Shown here one piece after another: positions 12,228 through 21,871 of a stretch of DNA of 64,000 bases. This DNA is from Coregonus clupeaformis (lineage: Eukaryota > Chordata > Actinopteri > Salmoniformes > Salmonidae), in NCBI RefSeq assembly GCF_020615455.1, contig NC_059220.1:62965633-63029632 (forward strand), written 5' to 3'. How positions within the stretch are numbered: position 1 is the first letter of the stretch; every line of letters begins with the position of its first letter. The notes under the pieces were generated by a model that saw nothing but the letters and a program-made list of their open reading frames with translations, had not been told where the DNA came from and did not search any database. The position numbers were made by a program, and so were the translations under genes.

Positions 12228-12597
12228 TAGTCTAGTTTCAAGTTATAATGTCACATACACAGTGAAATGCCTTTCTTGCAAACTCAAAGCCCAACAATGC
12301 AATAATCAATAACAATGTATTACTAGAAAAAAAAGAAATAAGAAAAAGAAATATGAAATACACAATAAAGTAAGTAAGTAAGCATACTATATAATACAAA
12401 TATTTAAAAAGTCAGTTCCAGTACCATATTTACATGTGCAAGGAGACTGGAGTGATGGAGGTAGATATGTATAGGTGTAAGGTGACTAGGCAACAGGATA
12501 TAAGATAAACAGAGTAGCTGCAGCTTGCATGTGAGTGGGTGTGCGGGTGTGTAGAGTCAGTATCAATGTATGTGCATATTATGTGTTAGTGAGCAAA
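12228..12597 (-). mobile_element. Rex1-like LINE 3' untranslated end (distal half)
   Basis: On the minus strand this is the 3' end of the LINE whose coding end lies at 16315-16730. It carries cactccagtctccttgcac and ends with a tail containing atttcactgtgtatgtgaca and aacttgaaac. The two halves are separated exactly by the LTR element and its 5-bp target duplication, so this was one continuous LINE copy before the insertion. Confidence 0.75.
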
Positions 12598-12602
12598 TTA
12601 TG
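12598..12602. repeat. Target-site duplication (left), ttatg
   Basis: The five bases ttatg lie immediately before the 5' LTR and recur immediately after the 3' LTR at 16310-16314. A perfect 5-bp duplication is the usual Ty3/gypsy integration scar and fixes the element's limits. Confidence 0.95.
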
Positions 12603-13271
12603 TGTCATGAGCCCTCTCACTCCACCGGGTTACCACCTTAATTGGTTTCCACTATCTTCCACTCTGCTCACCTCCCTCTCTCTACTCAGCCTAACTAGCT
12701 CCACCTGTCCCTGCTCTGCTCGGCTCTAATTACTCTGCCAGCTGCGCTGCATTACCCACTAACCTCTCCCAGTATTTAAGGCCCTGTCTTTCAGCTCTCC
12801 GGGGTCAGATCGTCTGCAAAGCTCACACCCGGAACCTGTTTGCTCGCGCTTCTGGCTCACCCTGGTTTTGTGACCCCGGACCTGCCTGTTTTTTTGGATA
12901 CTCATCTGCCTCAGGAGATCCAGACCTGCTTCTGCCATTACGACTCCTGACTACTCTTCAATCCCGGTAACTCTGACCAGCCTTCTGCCTTGCTACTACG
13001 TATTTTGGATTTCCCTTGAACTGTACTGCTGCCTGGTTTCATTCCGCCCTGTTGTGTCTGTGTCTCCCCCCCCCCAGGACTTCTGGACCACCCACCACCG
13101 GCTTCATAGGACGCATCGCTGCCACTGGGGGCACAGACCCGGCGCATTGGACGGGATCCCTGTTACCCCTGGAGCCTTCATTCACTCCCTACTTCCCTTT
13201 TCCCTTAAGTTTAATAAACTTTCTGGTGTGACGCAATTGTGGTCCTCTGGTCGTCTGTCTGAACCGTGACA
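12603..13271 (+). mobile_element. 5' LTR of chromodomain-type Ty3/gypsy element
   Basis: The LTR starts tgtcatgag and ends ccgtgaca. A TATA-like box tatttaag lies at 12773-12780. The predicted RNA start, judged from complementarity to the primer site, is 12803, about 30 bp downstream. A polyadenylation signal aataaa lies near 13211. The 669-bp copy differs from the 3' LTR by one substitution near the end and a few homopolymer length changes, so insertion was recent. Confidence 0.96.
12803..12813 (+). promoter_or_regulatory. Predicted self-primer / transcript 5' end
   Basis: The 11 bases ggtcagatcgt are perfectly complementary to 13274-13284, just downstream of the 5' LTR. In Tf1 and sushi-type elements the first 11 nucleotides of the RNA fold onto the primer-binding site and prime reverse transcription. 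The distance of about 30 bp from the TATA-like box supports this as the RNA start. The mechanism is inferred from sequence only. Confidence 0.75.
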
Positions 13272-13273
13272 GT

Positions 13274-13284
13274 ACGATCTGACC
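13274..13284 (+). promoter_or_regulatory. Primer-binding site of self-priming type
   Basis: The sequence acgatctgacc begins two bases after the end of the 5' LTR, where a primer-binding site should be. It lacks the TGG start expected for a host tRNA 3' end. Instead it is an 11-nt perfect complement of LTR positions 12803-12813. Confidence 0.75.
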
Positions 13285-13287
13285 ATC

Positions 13288-14796
13288 ATGGACCCAGCGC
13301 ACACTTCCCCCGACATGGAAACCGAAGAACCTGAGCAACCCACCGCCATGCTACGCCTGGAACACACTGAGAGAGAGCTAGGCCGCATGAGCGGCGACAT
13401 CACCTCTCTGCTTCAGGCCGGCTACCAACAGCATCAGCAGTTCCAGCAGCACCAGCAGCAGTCCCAGCAGCAGCAACAACAACTCGCCATGATCATTCAA
13501 CTCCTCACCAACCTGACCCCAGCCAGTCTGCCCACCAGCCCTGCCCCCGAGTTACCTGCCCCGGTCATTGCAGCCGCTGCTCCGGAACCCAAGATTGGAA
13601 ACCCCGAGCGGTTCAACGGCGATTCAACCCAGGTCCGGCCATTCCTGACTAGCTGCCGACTTCAGTTCTCCTTGCAGCCAAGGACCTTCGCCACGGAGGG
13701 GGCTAAGGTTGGGTATGCCATCACTCACCTGACGGGCCGAGCTCGACTCTGGGGAACAGCAGAGTTCGAACGTCAAACCCCCGCATGTGCAACCTTCGAC
13801 CTGTTTGCTGAGGAGATGCTGAAGGTGTTTGACCTGGATTCACCAACCGCAGAGGCGTCTCGTGAACTGTTCAGTATTCGACAAGGCAGACGTACAGTCG
13901 CAGACCATTCCATCGACTTCCGAACCCTGGCTAGACGAAGTTCTTGGAACACACCATCGTTGGTGGACGCGTTCTTCCATAGTTTGGCTGACTATATCAA
14001 GGACGAGTTGGTCTCCCAGGAACTGCCTTCCACTCTTGATGAAGCCATCGCACTGACTGTCAGGATCGACAGTAGGATACAGACCCGTCGTCGTGAGAGG
14101 GGGCGCCAAGGTCCACCTACTACCGGCATTCGGAGAGATCCGACTGGGTTCCTGTCATCTACTGCCACTCACCCAGGTCAGCTTGATCAGTCTGAGCCTA
14201 TGGAGATTGGGCGAGCCTCTCTCACTCCTGCAGAGCGCCAGCGACGCTTCACCTCAAACCTCTGCCTCTATTGTGGAGGTGATGGACATCGTGTGGTAAC
14301 CTGCCCTTTAAAGGGCCGAAGCTCACCGGGCATAGGGGGAGTCCGGTTGAGTTCAATGACCATCCAGTCCTCCGACCGCAAACCCCTGCTGCAAGTTCAC
14401 CTCCGCCTCCCTGACTCAACTCACACCCTGGCTGCTCTGGTGGATTCTGGCGCCGAAGCCAACATAATGGACATCAAGCTGGCACGCCAACTGGGACTGG
14501 AGAACCTCCGTTTGACACCTCCTATTCCTGCCCGGGCACTGGACGGACACTTACTCGGATCGGTCACTCATGTCACGGCCCCGGTCTCGATGGGTCTGTC
14601 CGGAAACCATCAAGAAACTATCCAGTTTCACCTGCTCCCCTCTCCAGGCCAACCCCTCATCCTGGGTTACCCATGGCTCCGCCCGGCACAACCCTCAGCT
14701 CGACTGGGTGACCGGGGTGATCAGGGAGTGGGGAGAGGACTGCCACCGAACCTGCCTGCTTGCCGCCGCACTACCCCCTCGGCCAGTACCTACTAA
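13288..14796 (+). CDS. Gag-protease polyprotein of sushi-like LTR retrotransposon
   Basis: This 502-residue open frame starts 16 bp after the 5' LTR. It has a glutamine/histidine-rich coiled N-terminal part (about residues 48-67) and a capsid-like region from about residue 97 (EPKIGNPERFNGD, RQGRRTVADHSIDFRTLA). A CCHC zinc knuckle follows (CLYCGGDGHRVVTC, about residue 326), then an aspartic protease active site (ALVDSGAEANIMD, about residue 386). Gag would form the intracellular particle and protease would process it. The normal frame is lost near 14685, after LILGYPWLR. The typical continuation (HNPQLDWVTG) is in the next frame, so the last ~30 residues are off-frame. The capsid and protease parts look intact. 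Confidence 0.9.
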   Translation: MDPAHTSPDMETEEPEQPTAMLRLEHTERELGRMSGDITSLLQAGYQQHQQFQQHQQQSQQQQQQLAMIIQLLTNLTPASLPTSPAPELPAPVIAAAAPEPKIGNPERFNGDSTQVRPFLTSCRLQFSLQPRTFATEGAKVGYAITHLTGRARLWGTAEFERQTPACATFDLFAEEMLKVFDLDSPTAEASRELFSIRQGRRTVADHSIDFRTLARRSSWNTPSLVDAFFHSLADYIKDELVSQELPSTLDEAIALTVRIDSRIQTRRRERGRQGPPTTGIRRDPTGFLSSTATHPGQLDQSEPMEIGRASLTPAERQRRFTSNLCLYCGGDGHRVVTCPLKGRSSPGIGGVRLSSMTIQSSDRKPLLQVHLRLPDSTHTLAALVDSGAEANIMDIKLARQLGLENLRLTPPIPARALDGHLLGSVTHVTAPVSMGLSGNHQETIQFHLLPSPGQPLILGYPWLRPAQPSARLGDRGDQGVGRGLPPNLPACRRTTPSASTY

Positions 14797-15563
14797 CTCC
14801 GCTCCTGACCCCTCCAAGGACCCTGTGTCGATTCTGCCAAGTCCCTGCATCGTTGCAGCTCTGACCTGGGCTGTTGAGGAACAGGTGCTGGAGGCTCTCC
14901 GTAACCAGCCAGGTCCCAGCACTTGCCCAGCTGACCGCCTTTTTGTCCCCGAAGACCTGAGGTCCCAGGTCGTTCAGTGGGGACATGACTCCCGCCTAGC
15001 TTGTCACCCTGGCTCCACCCGCACTTACAACCTGCTCGCCCAGAGGTTCTGGTGGCCCTCTCTGAGGAAGGATGTACGGGAATTCGTCCAAGCCTGCCCC
15101 ATCTGCAACCAACACAAGTCGTCCTGCCAGCCCCCAGCCGGATTGCTGCAGCCCCTGCCTGTGCCCAGGAGTCCGCTGGTTCCTGCTGCGCCTTGTCCTC
15201 CTCCTCCACGGCTCGTCGAAGGTGGTCTGGTTTACACCGTCCGCCGCCTGCTTCGGTCCAGACGGAGGGGTAGGGGTCTCCAGTACCTCATTGACTGGGA
15301 GGGCTATGGACCTGAGGAAAGGACCTGGGTGCCAGCTAGTCGGATTGTGGATAGGACTCTCATCACCGCTTTCCACCAACGGCATCCTGATCAACCTGCA
15401 ATCCGTAGGGGGCCGCCCCAGAGGGGTCCCTAACCGTCCGGCCCGCTCGGCTTCCTGTCCTGTGCCTGACCCTGTCTCGGGACCTGTCCCATCTCCCGAC
15501 CACGGCCCTCCGGCTTCCTCCGAGGATGAGGACGTTCACTCGGACCGTTCGGAGGAGTTCTAG
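14680..15563 (+). pseudogene. Remnant pol: integrase zinc finger and chromodomain, RT and integrase core deleted
   Basis: Continuing in the second frame, the post-protease segment (HNPQLDWVTGVIREWGEDCH) runs into a linker. It then goes directly to the HHCC integrase zinc-binding domain (H of WGHDS, H of ACHPG, CPIC; about 14975-15120) without any reverse transcriptase or RNase H. After PAGLLQPLPVP the integrase catalytic core is also missing and the frame joins a chromodomain (VYTVRRLLRSRRRGRGLQYL, IDWEGYGPEERTWVP; about 15225-15380). In-frame reading stops at 15433, while a neighbouring frame continues to a stop at 15561-15563. Two internal deletions therefore removed every catalytic polymerase and integrase residue and left the targeting chromodomain. 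Confidence 0.88.
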
Positions 15564-15628
15564 CCCTCCTCCGGCTCCCCTCCTCCCGCCCGGCGTGGTG
15601 TTGCTCTTGGGACTTCTGGGGCCGTCCC

Positions 15629-15639
15629 TTGGGGGGTTC
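15629..15639 (+). promoter_or_regulatory. Polypurine tract of the LTR element
   Basis: A G-rich run, containing ggggggtt, lies immediately before the 3' LTR, the usual place for the plus-strand DNA primer. It is shorter and less pure than in many elements. Confidence 0.6.
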
Positions 15640-16309
15640 TGTCATGAGCCCTCTCACTCCACCGGGTTACCACCTTAATTGGTTTCCACTATCTTCCACT
15701 CTGCTCACCTCCCTCTCTCTACTCAGCCTAACTAGCTCCACCTGTCCCTGCTCTGCTCGGCTCTAATTACTCTGCCAGCTGCGCTGCATTACCCACTAAC
15801 CTCTCCCAGTATTTAAGGCCCTGTCTTTCAGCTCTCCGGGGTCAGATCGTCTGCAAAGCTCACACCCGGAACCTGTTTGCTCGCGCTTCTGGCTCACCCT
15901 GGTTTTGTGACCCCCGGACCTGCCTGTTTTTGGATACTCATCTGCCTCAGGAGATCCAGACCTGCTTCTGCCATTACGACTCCTGACTACTCTTCAATCC
16001 CGGTAACTCTGACCAGCCTTCTGCCTTGCTACTACGTATTTTGGATTTCCCTTGAACTGTACTGCTGCCTGGTTTCATTCCGCCCTGTTGTGTCTGTGTC
16101 TCCCCCCCCCAGGACTTCTGGACCACCCACCACCGGCTTCATAGGACGCATCGCTGCCACTGGGGGGGGCACAGACCCGGCGCATTGGACGGGATCCCTG
16201 TTACCCCTGGAGCCTTCATTCACTCCCTACTTCCCTTTTCCCTTAAGTTTAATAAACTTTCTGGTGTGACGCAATTGTGGTCCTCTGGTCGTCTGTCTGA
16301 ATCGTGACA
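15640..16309 (+). mobile_element. 3' LTR of chromodomain-type Ty3/gypsy element
   Basis: This 670-bp copy of the 5' LTR has the same tgtcatgag start and ends atcgtgaca. Differences from the 5' LTR are one C/T change near the end and length changes in C, T and G runs. It is followed by the ttatg duplication at 16310-16314. Confidence 0.96.
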
Positions 16310-16314
16310 TTATG

Positions 16315-16730
16315 GAGTGAATGTTTGTGTGTGTGTTGGAGTGACAGTGTGTGTGAGTGTGTAAGGCCCTGTGAGTGTGCATAAAGACAGTGCAAATACT
16401 GAAATAAAAAGGTCAATAAAATACAAGGTAAACTCGGTCTGTGTAGTTACTTTGTTAGCTATTTATCAGTCGTATTGCTTGGGGATAGAAGCTGTTCAAG
16501 AGCCTGTTGGTGTCAGACTTGATGCACCGGTACCTCTTGCTGTGCGGCAGCAGAGAAAATAGTCTATGGCTTAGGTGGTTGAGGTCTTTAATGATTTTCC
16601 AGGCCTTCTTTTCACACTGCCTGATATAGAGGTCCTGGATGGCAGGGAGCTCGGCCCAAGTAACATCCTGGGCTGTCCGCACAACCCTCTGTAAAACCAT
16701 GCAATCGAGGGCGGTGCTATTGCCTCGAGG
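16315..16730 (-). pseudogene. Rex1-like LINE, C-terminal end of reverse transcriptase ORF
   Basis: The minus strand encodes LQRVVRTAQDVTWAELPAIQ, DLYIRQCEKKAWKIIKDLNH and HRLFSLLPHSKRYR, ending PQAIRLINS near 16455. This is the conserved C-terminal end of a common salmonid Rex1/Babar-type LINE ORF2. The coding sequence breaks down upstream where a 20-bp tandem repeat has expanded (16706-16822). Its 3' untranslated region continues at 12597 and below, beyond the LTR insertion. The clade name is from memory of family sequences and is moderately certain. Confidence 0.75.
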
Positions 16731-16822
16731 GCAGTGCTATTGCCTCGAGGGCAGTGCTATTGCCTCGAGGGCGGTGCTATTGTAGGGCGGTGCTATTGCC
16801 TCAAGGGCGGTGCCTTTTCCTC
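16706..16822. repeat. 20-bp minisatellite born within LINE coding sequence
   Basis: About six imperfect copies of a unit like ctcgagggcggtgctattgc follow each other, with one shortened copy near 16780. The first copy overlaps the coding sequence of the Rex1-like LINE, so the array arose by tandem expansion within that LINE. Confidence 0.9.
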
Positions 16823-18117
16823 AAGTCATCAAAGTTATTGGTGGCTGCACTGAATACAGACATCAATGAATAGTTCAGGAATATGTGGATGATTTTAACA
16901 TTGCAGCACGAGTACCCACAGGCCTCAGGTCTTCTCAGAAATTACTGTACACGATATGAATAATATTTTAATGTGAAGCAACTTCAATGTACAGCATTAC
17001 CATACTACCAGGAAAATGTTGTGAATATAGAGTTGGACTAACAGATCAAAGTGTCCGTAATACCTGACTTGCCAGAGGCAACATCAACATGTCTTATCCA
17101 GCTAAGCTCTCTATGCATGGTAATGGAATGGTGCCCTTTTTCAGCTTGAGAGTAAGGAGTAGGAAATTATACGGTTTCTAAGTAATTATAAGTAAAACTC
17201 ATAGGGCTATGAGGTTACGTGGGTATAGGGTGGAGTCGTGAAGGCCCCTGCGAATGATTGTGTATAACAACATTGCCAGGCTAAATATTTCTGAAACATG
17301 CTAGGTGTAATAGAGAGTACCAGGTAGGTCATTTGTACTTTAAGGCGCTTAATCAATTCTAGAAATGTGGCACTGACATGCCAAGCAGAAATCCCAAGCA
17401 TTCACTAAATAATTGGGTTGCATATTTCGTATAGAGTTGAATATGACACATCTCTATGTTACGCTAAAGCAAAATACCACCATTGACACATCAGCAAGAA
17501 GTGGGTTTTCTGCTATGCCTTACAGGTGAAACTAGTATTAAGGTCCTGACCGAGGAGTTTTTTTTCCACCCCATCTAAAAATATGTCACTTACAACTGCA
17601 TCCATTACTATTTTAGAATGGTTTTTGCCTGTAAAATCCTATTGAATATTTTATATGCTTTGCCACATCGTAAAATGTGATCCTCCTGAAATGTGGTGAG
17701 TGGGCACAAATTTATTTCAGCGTTTGACAGAAATGGGAAGTCTTGGCAGATTTAAACAGATGTGGGAAAGACTGCGCTAACAACCAACACACACTAACAC
17801 TCAAAACAACAAACACATGGCTTTAACAATCTTGCAAGGTATTCAAAATTAGGACTCTAATGTAGGATCTTCTCAGTGTGCCGGATAAAGCATTTAACCA
17901 CCAAGTACTTAAAGTATTTGAGGATTACTATAGTAGACTGTGGGTAAAGAATTTGGCAATGACAATAATAATGTAAATAATAATAATGTAATTTACTCAT
18001 ACATTTGGATCGTTTTGTACTTTTTCATACTAAAAATAAAATTCACAGATATTTAATTTACACTTCTTGTTTTAAAATGGCACTAACTCAAATATACATC
18101 CTACCCTGTCAGTCAAG
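16823..18117. other. Unique AT-rich DNA
   Basis: No gene and no recognisable repeat between the minisatellite and Tc1 copy A, apart from short A/T runs. Confidence 0.4.
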
Positions 18118-18119
18118 TA

Positions 18120-19718
18120 CAGTGGGGGAAAAAAGTATTTAGTCAGCCACCAATTGTGCAAGTTCTCCCACTTAAAAAGATGAGAGAGGCCTGTAATTTT
18201 CATCATAGGTACACGTCAACTATGCCAGACAAAATGAGAAAAAAATATCCAGAAAATCACATTGTAGGATTTTTAATGAATTTATTTGCAAATTATGGTG
18301 AAAAATAAGTATTTGGTCAATAACAAAAGTTTCTCAATACTTTGTTATATACCCTTTGTTGGCAATGACACAGGTCAAACGTTTTCTGTAAGTCTTCACA
18401 AGGTTTTCACACACTGTTGCTGGCATTTTGGCCCATTCCTCCATGCAGATCTCCTCTAGAGCAGTGATGTTTTGGGGCTGTCGCTGGGCAACACGGACTT
18501 TCAACTCCCTCCAAAGATTTTCTATGGGGTTGAGATCTGGAGACTGGCTAGGCCACTCCAGGACCTTGAAATGCTTCTTACGAAGCCACTCCTTCGTTGC
18601 CCGGGCGGTGTGTTTGGGATCATTGTCATGCTGAAAGACCCAGCCACGTTTCATCTTCAATGCCCTTGCTGATGGAAGGAGGTTTTCACTCAAAATCTCA
18701 CGATACATGGCCCCATTCATTCTTTCCTTTACACGGATCAGTCGTCCTGGTCCCTTTGCAGAAAAAACAGCCCCAAAGCATGATGTTTCCACCCCCATGC
18801 TTCACAGTAGGTATGGTGTTCTTTGGATGCAACTCAGCATTCTTTGTCCTCCAAACACGACGAGTTGAGTTTTTACCAAAAAGTTATATTTTGGTTTCAT
18901 CTGACCATATGACATTCTCCCAATCCTCTTCTGGATCATCCAAATGCACTCTAGCAAACTTCAGATGGGCCTGGACATGTACTGGCTTAAGCAGGGGGAC
19001 ACGTCTGGCACTGCAGGATTTGAGTCCCTGGCGGCGTAGTATGTTACTGGTAGGCTTTGTTACTTTGGTCCCAGCTCTCTGCAGGTCATTCACTAGGTCC
19101 CCCCGTGTGGTTCTGGGATTTTTGCTCACCGTTCTTGTGATCATTTTGACCCCACGGGGTGAGATCTTGCCTGGAGCCCAAGATCGAGGGAGATTATCAG
19201 TGGTCTTGTATGTCTTCCATTTCCTAATAATTGCTCCCACAGTTGATTTCTTCAAACCAAGCTGCTTACCTATTGCAGATTCAGTCTTCCCAGCCTGGTG
19301 CAGGTCTACAATTTTGTTTCTGGTGTCCTTTGACAGCTCTTTGGTCTTGGCCATAGTGGAGTTTGGAGTGTGACTGTTTGAGGTTGTGGACAGGTGTCTT
19401 TTATACTGATAACAAGTTCAACCAGGTGCCATTAATACAGGTAACGAGTGGAGGACAGAGGAGCCTCTTAAAGAAGAAGTTACAGGTCTGTGAGAGCCAG
19501 AAATATTGCTTGTTGTAGGTGACCAAATACTTATTTTCCTCCATAATTTGCAAATAAATTCATAAAAAAATCCTACAATGTGATTTTCTGGATTTTTTTC
19601 TCAATTTGTCTGTCGTAGTTGACGTGTACCTATGATGAAAATTACAGGCCTCTCTCATCTTTTTAAGTGGGAGAACTTGCACAATTGGTGGGTGACTAAA
19701 TACTTTTTTTCCCCACTG
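18120..19718 (-). mobile_element. Tc1-like transposon, copy A (defective)
   Basis: The ends cagtgggggaaaaaagtatt and its inverse form about 200-bp inverted repeats, with TA on both outer sides (18118-18119, 19719-19720). Each repeat holds an outer (aagtatttagtcagccac) and an inner (aagtatttggtcaataac) direct repeat, the IR/DR plan of Sleeping Beauty-like elements. It is the same family and orientation as copies B (36020-37623) and C (38321-39924). Confidence 0.95.
18334..19354 (-). pseudogene. Tc1-like transposase, copy A, broken
   Basis: The start MAKTKELSKDTRNK at 19354 leads through the paired-like DNA-binding region to the first catalytic aspartate (WSDETKI). A TAA then replaces the Glu codon at residue 158. 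After the stop a poly-A tract of six instead of five bases (near 18762) shifts the frame at GCFSAKG. The rest, with HDNDPKHT and SPDLNPIENLW, is open to the normal C-terminus at 18334. A small in-frame deletion also changes PTISNTLRR to PTSNILRR. The intact version is copy C. Confidence 0.93.
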
Positions 19719-19720
19719 TA

Positions 19721-20094
19721 AGTAAAACCAAGCAACTCACTTGCTGAATCTATTAAAAGACCTTTCAGAAATTATATTTATTTGAAAAAGATACTTCCAA
19801 TTCATCAGTTGTTTTAGACTTTTTAGCTCTCCTTAGCTGTCAATCCATGTAAATACTAGGTAAATGAAATCCTTTACAATAATAAAATGTATCAAGGTTA
19901 TCATAAGTATTGTCAATAATATATTACATTTACATTTTAGTTGTGTTATAATTGAGCATGGTCGTACTCTTGACATTTGATATATCCAGATCATTCAATG
20001 TTGGTATTCATCACATTTAAAATGCCAGAATGTCTCTCAGGGATGTATTTCTCTGATAGCCACATAGAACAGACAAGATACTCTGAAATACAGG
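19721..20094. other. Unique AT-rich DNA
   Basis: Nothing recognised between Tc1 copy A and the next SINE. Confidence 0.4.
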
Positions 20095-20250
20095 CTATAT
20101 GTATGCCATTTAGCAGACACATTATTCCAAAGCGACTTACAGTAGTGCGTGCATGCATTTTTGTATGGACGGCCCCAGCGGTAATCAAATCCATGATCTT
20201 GCCGTTGCAAATGCCATGCTCTACCAATTGAGCCACACAGGCCCACACGC
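20095..20250 (-). mobile_element. tRNA-derived SINE with L2-like tail
   Basis: On the minus strand the head reads tggctcaattggtagagc and the B-box region is diverged (atggatttgattacc). The tail on the plus strand is gccatttagcagacac followed by ccaaagcgacttacagta. A tRNA gene is excluded because the acceptor ends do not pair and the SINE tail follows. Confidence 0.88.
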
Positions 20251-21474
20251 AAAAGCTTTGGTATTCAATGCTAATGTGCCTTAGCCTACTACCTAATAGT
20301 CCAAACAGTTAGCTTCATTACCAGAAGTTATCCACCACCGCGGATATTACCTTCAGCCAGCCACCAAAATTAATGATACACATTTGTTCTGTGACACACA
20401 GCACAAAACGCAAATGTAAATCTCCCAAACTTCGTTGTGCAATGGTGTCTCTGGACACAGTATGAACTCTAAGACTGAGGTTGTCATTTTTTCTTCTGAG
20501 AGAGGGTGGAAAAGAGAGAGAAGTTTAGTTCCCTCTGAAGGCTAGATAGATCCTGCCCACTCCCCACAGAGTTGACACCACATGAACAACAATATACAAC
20601 ATCTGCATAAATGTACCACTTTTCAACATTGGATGTACCGTATAATGTAATACTTGAAGTATGTATAGAAAGCAATACTATCTTAGTCCTGTATTCTTTC
20701 TACACAAAATCTTTCCCCATGTAATGCCATTCACTTTGGTCTTTACTGATCAATTTAATTGCTCACGCATAGTCTTACTATTTGGCAGTTTCTATTACAT
20801 ACAATCAACTCAAAAGTTGTATTTGAAATGCTTGTATTTGTCAGATTGTCCTTTATTTTGATGTGCTAATGAAATAGATTTCACCGCACAACACAGGTCT
20901 CTCTCTCTGGGATTTAAACAGGAGTCAATTATTTCAAAGGCCAACATCTAATTAGGCTGTGTTTTTTTCCACTAATTGGTATTTTGACAAATCAGATCAG
21001 CACTGAAAAAGATCTGATGTGATTGGTCAAAAGACCAACTGGTGGAAAACAAGTTCAGAATTGGGCTGCCTGTGTAAATGAAGTCTTAAAGGTGTTGGTA
21101 TTGCCTAGAATACATTAGTGCTATAGCTAGCTCTTGCAAGGAACTAATCTGGTGAAATATGAACATGAGGATTGGTGGAGGTTGTACCCAAGACAACCAG
21201 ATAATTGTTTTGACCAATTAATGACATTTCAGTGATCAATAGCTAATATTTATAAAAGCAGACACATCCCATTATTAATTTTGTACAGTGTACAATATAT
21301 GTATCAGGTCATCTATGAGGTATTAATTAAATCAACAGTAAGCAGGTGGGCAATTTGTGAGATGTCTCTTGCAGGCTGCTAAATCACACTCTGGAAAGTA
21401 CTGAATAAATGCATGCATTGATAAGTCTATTTTACATCTGTGTATACAACTGTAACATGTTTGTCATGTTGAAA
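20251..21474. other. Unique AT-rich DNA
   Basis: No coding or repeat signal recognised, apart from short purine or pyrimidine runs. Confidence 0.4.
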
Positions 21475-21478
21475 GCAG

Positions 21479-21836
21479 TGTCGTATATGATGAATGGTGG
21501 CAATTATCGCTGTCAACAAAGAGTCCGTTATGCTGCATCATGTTAGAAGTTTTATTCATACCACGAGGTTACAGCATAAATTACAGACACGCGTTGTCCG
21601 GAGAACGACTCGCCAGATTGTTATGCTCGTTCTAACGTCTCATCGTTTAACCCCTATTTATAAACCCTGATGCCCTCTCTTCTGGCCAATCACCAGTCTC
21701 CCCTGTCTACAACCCACCTCCTGTCGGTGATATGTGGTATTACACCTAAAACATTCCCTCTTGATACTACCATAAACAACATTCCTTCAGTTCCATTTAA
21801 AAACATTTAACACCATCGTATTGTCAATACACTACA
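21479..21836 (-). mobile_element. 3' LTR (minus-sense) of the 8-kb element
   Basis: The 358-bp copy matches 29079-29436 by eye throughout. On the minus strand a TATA-like tttataaat lies at about 21656-21664. An AATAAA signal lies at 21551-21556, so U3-R-U5 order confirms minus orientation. Confidence 0.93.
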
Positions 21837-21847
21837 TTCCCCCCTTT
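21837..21847 (-). promoter_or_regulatory. 3' polypurine tract
   Basis: On the minus strand AAAGGGGGGAA directly precedes the LTR start TGTAGTG. This is the expected primer for plus-strand DNA synthesis and independently fixes the element's orientation. Confidence 0.85.
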
Positions 21848-21871
21848 CGAGACGAACTAAACGTCTCGAAA
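21845..21871. other. 10-bp perfect hairpin next to the polypurine tract
   Basis: The sequence tttcgagacg, a 7-base spacer and cgtctcgaaa make a perfect 10-bp stem. On the sense (minus) strand one arm ends in the AAA that begins the polypurine tract. No standard LTR feature requires this. Confidence 0.85.

Noticed and set aside
16706..16822. CRISPR-like array
   Set aside because: Units are contiguous without spacers and the genome is vertebrate; it is a minisatellite.
18597..19373. 258-codon plus-strand open frame
   Set aside because: It is the antisense shadow of the Tc1 copy A transposase.
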